13,596 bases of DNA. It comes from Discostella pseudostelligera. Taxonomy: Eukaryota; Bacillariophyta; Thalassiosirophyceae; Thalassiosirales; Thalassiosiraceae. Positions within the stretch are counted from its first letter, which is position 1; each line of letters begins with the position of its first letter. Below, one piece after another: positions 1-6,868 of the stretch. The stretch lies in NCBI GenBank assembly GCA_036940085.1, contig JALLBK010001610.1:1-13596 (forward strand), written 5' to 3'. Below the pieces are notes generated by a model. It was not told the origin of the DNA. It was given only the letters and a program-made list of their open reading frames with translations, and did not search any database. A program made the translations under genes and the position numbers.

Positions 1-55
1 CCGGACAGCCCGGGGGTTTGTTGGGCAGGAGACCCGGACAGCCCGGGGGTTTGTT
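1..55. repeat. Two copies of a 33-bp-period GC-rich repeat
   Basis: A 22-bp block beginning CCGGACAGCCCGGGGG occurs at 1-22 and again, identical, at 34-55, separated by a short GGGCAGGAGA-type spacer. The array may continue to the left beyond the window. It abuts the CDC16 remnant, and no coding potential is visible in it. Confidence 0.75.
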
Positions 56-121
56 TTGGATGTGTAATCTCCATCGACTATTTTGCTAGGTTCTCCAGAC
101 GTTACGGGTGGAGCCATCATA

Positions 122-1184
122 TGAGATCTTAGCAATCAAGCTCTGGTGGGCTCGTTCCTTCCCCCGAATGAATTTGTAGATGATGCCGACAAGACAGTCA
201 GCATTAGTCGAACCATCGATGAGGCATTCCGCAATCTCGCCATCACGCATAATAATCTAGGTCATTCACCAGATGTGCTCTCTTAATATGCCCTTAATGA
301 TCTACATTCAGCACTTGCATATTGTACTGCCATTGATGCTATTGATCCCTACTGTCATACTGCAGGCTATGTTCACGTTGCTACTCTGGTCGGATTGAAT
401 CTGAAACGTCAATTGCTCCAATTGGCTCATTGATTGGTCAGTACTGACCCAAAGGATGCATTGGCGTGGTTTGCTGTTGGGAGATACAACTACACATGTC
501 GGTGTTATGACTTGGCGTAACGGCACTTCAGCCGCTTGACAAGGCTCGATCCAAGCAGTGCCGAGTGTTGGATAGGATTTGGCTGTTCGTTCGCAGTCTG
601 CGATGAGAGTGATTAGGCATTGGCATTGTTCAGCGCCGCGCAAAACAATACTCAGGCAGTTACATGCCCCTCTTGTATGTGGACATGTACTTACGGACAA
701 ATCACTTGAGTTTGGCAGGGCACTTCTAAATTCTGCGCAGAGGATGGACCTGTACGACATATTGTGCTGCAATGAGTTGGGCATATGGAGCTATCGGCAG
801 AGTGAGTGATAGGAAGGATGCAGCGTTTTAGTTCTTGAAGGTGCTTAGGTTGCAATTACGCGCAGTAGGGTTGTCGTCATTGAATTCGGTAGACGAGGGG
901 TTGGGTATGGATGGGTTCATTTTGTTGACAGGATAATCGGCTAAAGGTGTTGGTGGCAATCAAGAAGATTTCAACGATGAAACGATGCTATGGTTGCAAG
1001 TACTTCCGTTACTCCATATCTTTTGAGACGAACAAGCCATTTCGAGGGCCCGCCACTGTCTACTGTTCTATGTGCAATCAAAACACCATCTGGACATTCC
1101 ATCGCCGAGTCCCTTGTAAGCAACACCAATGCAAATAGAGACTCTGATTTGCTCACTTGTATGTTGTGGAATTCAAACAACTAG
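122..1184 (+). pseudogene. CDC16: CDC16/APC6 (anaphase-promoting complex TPR subunit) pseudogene
   Basis: Conceptual translation resembles the tetratricopeptide-repeat subunit CDC16/APC6 of the APC/C ubiquitin ligase. In the frame starting at 128, recognisable blocks are HVATLVGLNLKRQLLQLAH, LAWFAVGRYNY, RHFSRLTRLDP and ECWIGFGCSFAVCDESD, the TPR region where family members read 'VSWFAVGCYYL...PAWIGFGNSFA'. This frame has stops at 284-286 (TAA), 431-433 (TGA), 518-520 (TAA) and 614-616 (TAG). Homology moves to the next frame near 640-664 (MPLLYVDMYLRTNHLSLAGHF) and to the third frame near 715-730 (LLNSAQRMDLYDILCCNELG). Weaker TPR-like similarity continues at 967-1060 and possibly to 1184. 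The N-terminal part is absent. No intact frame can encode the protein, so this is a dead copy. CDC16 is essential in eukaryotes, so an intact copy is expected elsewhere in the genome. Homology is clear for 128-809 and tentative after that. Confidence 0.88.
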
Positions 1185-1303
1185 TAATATTACTTGTTAT
1201 CATGATGTTTGAAATAATACTCAACGAAAATCACTACTACTCATCCATGCTCCTCTCGCGCAACCAATCAACAAATTATCCAGATGATGATGTGTCGGAG
1301 GTT

Positions 1304-2635
1304 TCATTTGAACGCCTGAAATTGGTGTTTCGCATAAGTTTGAGTAGGGAAGAGAACACCAATCCTACCACTGCCAACAGGAGGGTTTGGATCATAATAA
1401 TGCATCTTTCCTTTTCCCACCTTCACCTTTCCCCAGCAAGGCAACTCCTTAATTCCAGCACAAAGGAATTCGGGAAGTATGGGTAGTACACTACCTTCCT
1501 GAAGCTTGGCGTACTGGTTAGCTCTCTTTTCATTTTCAAACACAAACTGATGAGGCAAAGGCGAAATGAAATAAGCTTTTTTCTGAACCTCTCGTTTGGT
1601 CCACCCGTCCAAGCCAACGTAGCTGGATACCACTGCGCTGTCATCACCCCAAGATTCTTCATCAGCTTTGCTGAACATCTTGTAGAACACCGCAACCATA
1701 TTAGAATCATCTGGTAAGGTCGGAATCACCTGCTGTTCAGTTTTCATCTTTCTCCCTCGCAGGACCATTCCAACCTTGATTTCGTCCATGTCTGCCGTTT
1801 CGCCTATCACGGTATTCTGGTCCACATTGGTGCTCGCCGATGCCACCATCGAATGATCGATGTCGTTTGCCTTGGTATCGTCCATGTCTGCCGTTTCGCC
1901 TATCACGGTATTCTGGTCCACATTGGTGCTCGCCGATGCCACCGTCGAATGATCGATGTCGTTTGCCATGTTGTTGGCATAGGCAATGTTCTGTTGATTC
2001 TCACCGTTCCTTTGAATATCAAGTATAGCTTCCAAACTCTCCTTCACAGCTTTGGCGCTATCTGCAGTGTCTTTGGTACTCTGCTTCACACCCAAATCCA
2101 AAGTATTTGAAACTCTCTGCACTGCTAAAAGTTTATTGGCAACATCTGTGGCACACGATGAAGCAGACTTAGCCAACTTCTGCATACCTTTCAACCTTGA
2201 GCCGGTAATGGTAGCACTCTCCTCCGCAGACGTAGCCAAACTCTTCACTTCTGCCAACATCAAAACGGCTTGTTCTTCAGCATTTTCCGTCTCTCGCGCC
2301 ACAGACGAAGCCACAACCTCCACTGCTGCCAACGTCGAAACAGCATTGGCAGCATGGACCACAGCTCGATCGGCACTAGCCGCCGCTAACGCAGCCCCAC
2401 TCTCCACTGCTGCCAATGTTGAAGCGGCATTGGCAGCATGGCCTGCAGCTCGATCGTCACTGGCAGCCACAGACGCAGCCACAACCTCCACTGCTGCCAA
2501 CGTTGAAGCGGCATCCATAGCACGTCCGGCAGCTCCCGCCGCCGCTGCCTCAGCGCTCTCCGCTGCCTTGACAGCCCTGTCAGCCGCTTCCTCCAATCGA
2601 CGCAAAAGTGCACTGAAGCAGCAACCAAGCCACAT
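1304..2635 (-). CDS. Alanine-rich repeat/coiled-coil protein, family not recognised
   Basis: A 443-residue frame begins at an ATG and has an in-frame TGA 105 bp upstream. Residues 1-13 (MWLGCCFSALLRR) are mildly hydrophobic and are followed by an Ala/Glu/Arg-rich helical stretch. Residues 42-125 hold three 28-residue repeats of the type AxSTLAAVExxAA (28 = 4 heptads, suggesting a coiled coil), and helix-forming sequence continues to about 210. Residues 224-287 are two almost identical 32-residue units, ANDIDHS.VASASTNVDQN..., encoded by a 96-bp DNA duplication. Residues 288-443 look globular, with blocks GLDGWTKREVQKKAYFISPL and HYYDPNPPVGSGRIGVLFP, and match no family I know. Repeat expansion in both protein and DNA suggests rapid evolution. 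The open frame, the period-3 repeats and the structured C-terminus support coding. Function is unknown, and a scaffold or cytoskeleton-associated role would be a guess. Confidence 0.7.
   Translation of the reverse strand: MWLGCCFSALLRRLEEAADRAVKAAESAEAAAAGAAGRAMDAASTLAAVEVVAASVAASDDRAAGHAANAASTLAAVESGAALAAASADRAVVHAANAVSTLAAVEVVASSVARETENAEEQAVLMLAEVKSLATSAEESATITGSRLKGMQKLAKSASSCATDVANKLLAVQRVSNTLDLGVKQSTKDTADSAKAVKESLEAILDIQRNGENQQNIAYANNMANDIDHSTVASASTNVDQNTVIGETADMDDTKANDIDHSMVASASTNVDQNTVIGETADMDEIKVGMVLRGRKMKTEQQVIPTLPDDSNMVAVFYKMFSKADEESWGDDSAVVSSYVGLDGWTKREVQKKAYFISPLPHQFVFENEKRANQYAKLQEGSVLPILPEFLCAGIKELPCWGKVKVGKGKMHYYDPNPPVGSGRIGVLFPTQTYAKHQFQAFK
1782..1967 (-). repeat. Direct tandem duplication, period 96 bp
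   Basis: The segment 1782-1871 recurs at 1878-1967 with essentially one mismatch (ACCATC against ACCGTC) and a six-base spacer difference region, giving a period of 96 bp. It encodes the two 32-residue units ANDIDHS...ETADMD of the alanine-rich protein. Near identity points to a recent in-frame duplication and possible length polymorphism. Confidence 0.9.
2261..2512 (-). repeat. Three 84-bp (28-aa) coding repeats
   Basis: Three in-frame units of 84 bp encode the AxSTLAAVE-type repeats (residues 42-69, 70-97 and 98-125) of the alanine-rich protein. The second and third units are more diverged than the first, so this is an older expansion than the nearby 96-bp duplication. Confidence 0.8.
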
Positions 2636-3887
2636 GGTTAGAATGTGATGAGGATGAGGGATGAGTGATATTTGATATTGGAAGGAGGCGGGTTGAGTTG
2701 TTGTGGCATCAACATGTTGGTTTTTGCTTGCTGCGTGTCATGTTGATTGTTGGATTTGCTCCGTCGATGGATCGCGCCATTGATCTCGCTCCAACACCTC
2801 AGCAAAATAATGGGGTCCTATGGGTTCCGTAGAACATAAACCATAGATGATGATACCAGAGGAACCTAATATCTTGAATGGTATCTTTGAGAATAGTCGA
2901 GTCAAACTCGCTGACCATCCTCCACGTGGCCGAGTGTATGGTACGAGTTTAGGTTGAATTTTGTCTTGGCCCTTTTGTAACGCACAAAGCACAAAATTCA
3001 AGGTCGCCAACTAAAAGACATAGATCTCAATCAATATCGCGAATTGAGCGATGCCGATTAACGATTCGGGAAGAGGAACTCCTCCCGATCATTTAACATA
3101 CGGAATGTCATGGTCGGGGACGACGTCATCATGGTCATCCATCGACCGAAAGCAGGGACAGACGTGTGTGATACCACCACAAAATCTATCGACCATGACG
3201 TGACATGCCAATATCTTTGGATTTTGCGGTTCAATTCCAAGACACCGGTAGTACATGTTATTCTCCATCAAGCGAGGATGAGATATTGGTATGGGGTTCC
3301 ATACCAACACGACAACCAGCCTAGATTCGGCTGTATTGGTGCGGGGGTCGGGGGCGGTGTGCGGTACTTTTGAAATGTTTGAAATTTCTACGCTACAACA
3401 TCATATCCACCGATCTCAACCTCCATGCTTTGGCACGTCGTCCCGGGAGGACAAGTAGGAAGGCATTTACCAAGCATCAGGTGGAGAAGACGTTCGACTA
3501 CATTTTGAATGACATTGGTGATGCCGCCAGCTTCCGACGGCAATGCGCGCAGCGGCAGCGACCGGCAACATCAGCATTCGACATTTGACATTTGCACGTC
3601 GTGAGGAGAGAGGAGCGTACCGAGTACCGACCCCGAATATCAACTAATGTGTTGGGGAATACAACAATGAAATCGTCAGATGCAAGTTGTGATGTCGCTG
3701 CTAAAGTGGCTTGAACTCGTCATGCTCGACTGCTCGACGTGCAAAAGATGTGATGGATCATCGCTCGTAGCTCATAGGTGATAGGTGCATTACTATCAAC
3801 ACCAATCAAACAACAATATATTATTAGATTGGGTTTTTATCCTATGTTCTGCGTTGCAGTGATCACACTTATCAATCAACTGAATGG
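2636..3887. other. 1.25-kb stretch without a supportable gene
   Basis: Only short open frames occur here. On the minus strand, 2741-3010 is open (preceded by TAG at 3011-3013) but contains no ATG. It lies in the same frame as the alanine-rich gene, separated from it by a single TGA at 2738-2740 and about 34 sense codons. Another minus frame, 3089-3310, contains CHVMVDRFCGG and HVCPCFRSMDDHDD-like text that I cannot assign. On the plus strand, 3370-3588 encodes 72 residues (...KHQVEKTFDYILNDIG...) without recognisable homology. A good 3' splice-like sequence (TTTTATCCTATGTTCTGCGTTGCAG) ends at 3859, just ahead of the IFT52 remnant. I see no transposase or reverse-transcriptase motifs. Confidence 0.5.
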
Positions 3888-4608
3888 ATGTCGCTTTTAG
3901 TGCTTTCTGTATTTTCATCGATTACGGGAAAGCCTCGAAAATATCGCAATGTCCTCTTTCGGTTCCTTCTACGTCAAGACGTTTCATTCGATCCATCCAT
4001 GGGACGATCCGACTTTGAAGAGATCGAATGTGTTCCCGACATTTCATCTCTCGCACAGCTGGTGAAACCCTGCCTCCACGAAAACGATCCACTGCCACAG
4101 TACTATCAAAGCATGTTATGTGACGATCTCTTTGGGCTGCATAATGATTATGTTCCGGAAGTCATTGATCTCAACAAGCGCTTGAATGTACTTACCGTAT
4201 GAGCCTCTCACACTCGTAGAACCACAATTTGAATGCCCGCATTCACCATTTCAGTTGGCGACTCATCCACCACAAATGATGAGTCCTCCACCACCGGCTC
4301 TTGAGCTATGTGATTTGGATGAATGTTTCTCAGACATACGAGTTCGTCTCGCGAATATAACAAACCAATTTGCTGATGATTCTAACTTGGACGAATACAT
4401 CCAAGCAACTGGATCGATTCTTGGAATCGATGTCGATGTCGTGGATGCCACAGACGATGGAGTATTGTCTAAGCAGATTTTGCACCTAGTGGTTCAGCAG
4501 GTAAGCACAGTGAATAAATATTGAGAGAATTGATAAGTCATTGTATCTCATAATATATTCGTCCGCACTTACCAGCACTTGTCTGAAGGGAACGAACAAT
4601 TGTTTTGA
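3888..4608 (+). pseudogene. IFT52: IFT52 C-terminal half, 5'-truncated and frameshifted
   Basis: IFT52 is a core subunit of the intraflagellar-transport IFT-B complex that carries cargo into cilia and flagella. Frame 3888-4202 gives NVLFRFLLRQDV, GRSDFEE, VPDISSLAQ, DDLFGLHN and VPEVIDLNKRLNV, the family's segment before its conserved EPLTL-PPQFE block. That block (YEPLTLVEPQFE) and the hallmark PPALELCDLDECFSDIRVRL lie in the +1 frame from 4198 to 4500. The switch falls at 4191-4197, where the first frame ends LTV-stop. After VVQQ at 4500 there is a CAG|GTAAGC donor and an acceptor ...CTTACCAG at 4575. The resumed frame adds HLSEGNEQLF and stops at 4606-4608. The N-terminal half of IFT52 (family length roughly 430-450 aa) is not found in the upstream 1.2 kb. 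Homology is strong. Pseudogene status rests on both the missing 5' half and the frameshift. A single-base assembly error could explain the shift but not the truncation. Confidence 0.85.
4501..4575 (+). other. Apparent 75-nt intron in the IFT52 remnant
   Basis: GTAAGC follows CAG at 4498-4500 exactly at a codon boundary (phase 0), and the segment ends TTACCAG at 4575. Reading through would add STVNKY and stop. Splicing instead yields HLSEGNEQLF and stop. Retention of an intron argues that this copy did not arise by retroposition of a mature mRNA. Confidence 0.55.
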
Positions 4609-5266
4609 TGGATCGCATGTTTGACAATTTGGTATGAGAATACTCTCCAACAGTGTCAACTTTAGCATCGTCAACTTGTAACTTTAATGAATGTCATATG
4701 GCGCATTCATCACACCGAGCTAAATCTAAATCCATTTCACTCCGAAATTGTTTCTTCATTGTCAATCAAGATTATTACGCAAAGATATTGTAGCTTGTTT
4801 CATTGACCATGAATAATAGACCCATTATCGGCAGAGATGCGCCTCCAAGTTGTTGATTGTTGATGTCGTTGTGGCGTGGAGCATGGTGACGAAGAAGACG
4901 ACGACGATACTATTATGTGTTCTCTCTCGGCGGCAGCTGTGGTTGTGACGATTGACGATGGCCAATAATTTTGTTGCTTGCTTAATTGTTTCCTACTCCA
5001 TAAATAAGTAGCTCCGAACTCCGAAGTCTCTCTCGATTGGAGTGATGTTCAAAAGGCGTTGCTAATTTACTGCGGCGGCGGCGGCGGGGGTGGGAAGTGG
5101 TGGGGTGCTGACCTGAGACCTGCGGCCCGCCGCCATGGCCAAAACCTGCTTGATAGGAAGGTGGTCGACGGCAGCGGCCGCCATAGGCCGCCATGGTGGT
5201 GGGTGGTGGTGGCAGTGCATGGTGATGGTGATGGTGGAAAGTGGAAAGTGGAAGTGAGGGCGATTG
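4609..5266. other. Intergenic, low-complexity region
   Basis: There is no supportable gene. The segment 4609-5050 is AT-rich with no coding signal. From about 5071 it becomes GC-rich with GGC/GGT triplet runs (5071-5100 and 5196-5240). Three CCGCCAT boxes lie at 5130-5136, 5178-5184 and 5188-5194, the reverse complement of the ATGGCGG core found in the adjacent minisatellite. The long open frames crossing 4982-5633 on both strands are simple-sequence artefacts. Confidence 0.5.
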
Positions 5267-5424
5267 TGATATGGCGGGAAAAGATTCGGCAGCGGGAGAA
5301 AGATATGGCGGGAAGAAAGTTGAAGTTGAGGAAAGAAAGATACGNTGATATGGCGGGAAAAGATTCGGCAGCGGGAGAAAGATATGGCGGGAAGAAAGTT
5401 GAAGTTGAGGAAAGAAAGATACGA
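5267..5424 (+). repeat. 79-bp minisatellite, two full units plus a partial third
   Basis: Unit 5267-5345 is repeated at 5346-5424 with only the ambiguous base N (5345, where the second unit has A) differing. Each unit begins TGATATGGCGGGAAAAGATT and contains a second ATATGGCGGGAAGAAAG. The segment 5425-5480 continues as a degenerate partial unit with two more ATGGCGGGAAAAG blocks. The N probably reflects unresolved assembly of near-identical copies, so the true copy number may be higher. Confidence 0.9.
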
Positions 5425-5456
5425 TGCTTATGGCGGGAAAAGATATGGCGGGAAAA
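5273..5456 (-). promoter_or_regulatory. Cluster of E2F-like boxes (TTTCCCGCC on the minus strand)
   Basis: GGCGGGAAA, the reverse complement of the E2F/DP consensus form TTTCCCGCC, occurs at 5273, 5352, 5432 and 5447. The near match GGCGGGAAG occurs at 5307 and 5386. All six are embedded in ATGGCGG, which also resembles the YY1-type core CCGCCAT. The cluster lies about 370-550 bp upstream of the plastid PDZ gene start. The motifs are visible. Regulatory function is inference, because they are carried by a minisatellite and could have been copied passively. Confidence 0.35.
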
Positions 5457-5480
5457 GATACGGCTGGAAAGAGTAAGTGG

Positions 5481-5826
5481 CGGGCTTGGGTGCTTGGGCG
5501 GGACGACGAACGACGATGCATGCATGCCGAATGCCGACGCCGACGGACGCCGCCGACGATCGCATCGACGACGACGATGACCGATGACGATGACGGATGA
5601 CGATGAAAGATGCGATGATTCATCTTCATCCACCTCGCCTCGCTCTTTTTGGTATGGTATCTACCTATCTCTATCTCCTTTTTGGGTCATAGATTTGTCG
5701 CTTTTGCTTGGCAGACGATGATATTGCGGCAATCACATTACATTTAGATTTACTTAGCAGTGCCACAAAGACGAATTCAGAGTTCGCAAGTGCCAAGTGC
5801 CAAGCTCAGCAACATACATTAACATC
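5481..5826 (+). other. Upstream region of the plastid PDZ gene
   Basis: This holds CGACGA/GATGAC simple-sequence runs (about 5500-5610), then a pyrimidine-rich stretch around 5645-5690, and then the probable 5' leader. I see no clear TATA box. The in-frame extension from a GTG at 5797 lacks an ATG and is treated as leader. Confidence 0.4.
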
Positions 5827-6474
5827 ATGCTCGCGTCACTCATTCGATCCGCGATTACCATATCTTTCGCGATGTCTTTCGTCGGTATTGATATTACTGT
5901 GGAAGCATTTGCACCCACCCCAACACCAACACCATGGAGGCAGCCATCCGCGCTCTCAGCCGTCAATGGAATTTGGAATACGGGCAATGACTTTGGGAAG
6001 GGTAAATTTCGCTTCTACGACGGTCTTGAAACGTATATGAAACCATTTCCCGACGAAGATAGACAGTTGTACCCCGAAATGTTTCGTCTTCCTAAGGGCG
6101 TGTACGAGGTACCACTAGCTCGACCGTGCGGAATACTATTCGAAGAGATTGAACCGAACTGCGGTGTTTATATCCAGGACTTGGTCGAGGGTGGAAATGC
6201 TGCAAATCAGGATGTATTGCAGAAGGGTGACGTTTTGGTAGGCGTAACTGCGATCCAAATCTCGGGTGCCAAGTGGGAACGGCGGATGATACCCGCTCGA
6301 AAGTTTGGTTTTGATCTAGTAGTCAGTGCTATCGGATCGAACGATGAAAAATGGGGATGTAACAATGTTATACTGATGGTGGAAAGACCCGATGAGGCAG
6401 ACCGGGAGGAGACCAATAAATTTCTGGAGTTCTTTGAACCTCCCGCTGATACGCCATGGAAACTGCCTGTGTGA
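5827..6474 (+). CDS. Plastid-targeted PDZ-domain protein
   Basis: The 215-residue protein starts at the first in-frame ATG (5827). Residues 1-27 form a signal peptide (MLASLIRSAI...FAMSFVG) ending VEA|FAP. This A-F-A-P junction is the known diatom signal for import through the chloroplast ER into a secondary plastid, and a Pro/Thr-rich transit region (TPTPTPWRQP) follows. Residues about 92-185 resemble a PDZ fold: YEVPLARPCGILFEEI, then GVYIQDLVEGGNAAN, then LQKGDVLVGVTAI. That order is close to the plastid PDZ domain of the plant thylakoid protein MET1/ZKT, but the TPR repeats of MET1 are absent. The C-terminus (KFLEFFEPPADTPWKLPV) is aromatic and proline-rich. A role as a thylakoid or stromal assembly or adaptor protein is inferred from the fold and targeting. 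No introns are apparent. The gene is followed by a convergent gene after 394 bp. Confidence 0.87.
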   Translation: MLASLIRSAITISFAMSFVGIDITVEAFAPTPTPTPWRQPSALSAVNGIWNTGNDFGKGKFRFYDGLETYMKPFPDEDRQLYPEMFRLPKGVYEVPLARPCGILFEEIEPNCGVYIQDLVEGGNAANQDVLQKGDVLVGVTAIQISGAKWERRMIPARKFGFDLVVSAIGSNDEKWGCNNVILMVERPDEADREETNKFLEFFEPPADTPWKLPV

Positions 6475-6868
6475 GCAAACCAGAAGATGGCACGAGAAGC
6501 GGGTTAAATAAGTCGATGGAATGTTTTACGACTTACGACACTGGCCACATAATACCTCAGTGAAGTAGCGACCGTGCGTCAAATCTAATGAATGTAATGA
6601 TCATCACCTCGATACAAGCATACGCATTTACATTATGATGAAAGCGATATGAAGTATCAAAATAATTATGTTTCTAGGTTGTAATGTCGATGTTTCCCTG
6701 GAAAACGAGGCGTCAACAATAACGAATAGTTAAACCCATGTTCACGTCTCACGCCCCCGTACGATGATATCATCATTCTTTACAGAATCAACCCATTTCC
6801 ATCTCATTCCATTTATGTGCAAGATCAGTTGGTGCGTTAAGAATAAAATCTCTAATCTCACAAAAGAA
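6475..6868. other. Convergent intergenic spacer
   Basis: This holds the 3' flanks of the PDZ gene (plus) and the 194-aa gene (minus). It is AT-rich with no open frame of interest. TTAAATAAG near 6502 is the nearest AATAAA-like element for the PDZ gene, though it is not canonical. Confidence 0.4.

Noticed and set aside
308..784. 158-codon minus-strand frame across the CDC16 remnant
   Set aside because: The opposite strand carries clear CDC16 homology. The minus frame has no recognisable feature and is a shadow.
122..1184. Retroposed (processed) origin for the 5'-truncated CDC16 copy
   Set aside because: 5' truncation fits, but there is no poly(A) tract or target-site duplication, and the neighbouring truncated IFT52 copy keeps an intron, so segmental duplication is at least as likely.
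3229..3239. tRNA B-box-like sequence GGTTCAATTCC
   Set aside because: The flanking bases do not form a T-stem, and no A-box or acceptor-stem pairing is visible at the right spacing.
3370..3588. 72-residue plus-strand frame as the missing N-terminal exon of IFT52
   Set aside because: Its sequence (ALARRPGRTSRKAFTKHQVEKTF) has no resemblance to the IFT52 N-terminal region, and no in-phase splice pair to 3860 was found.
4982..5633. Long open frames on both strands (173-215 codons)
   Set aside because: They are mirror images generated by GGN/GAN simple sequence and the 79-bp minisatellite, include the ambiguous base, and show no domain-like composition.
5797..5826. Earlier start of the PDZ gene at 5797
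   Set aside because: The codon is GTG, and the ATG at 5827 places the signal peptide directly at the N-terminus as expected for plastid targeting.
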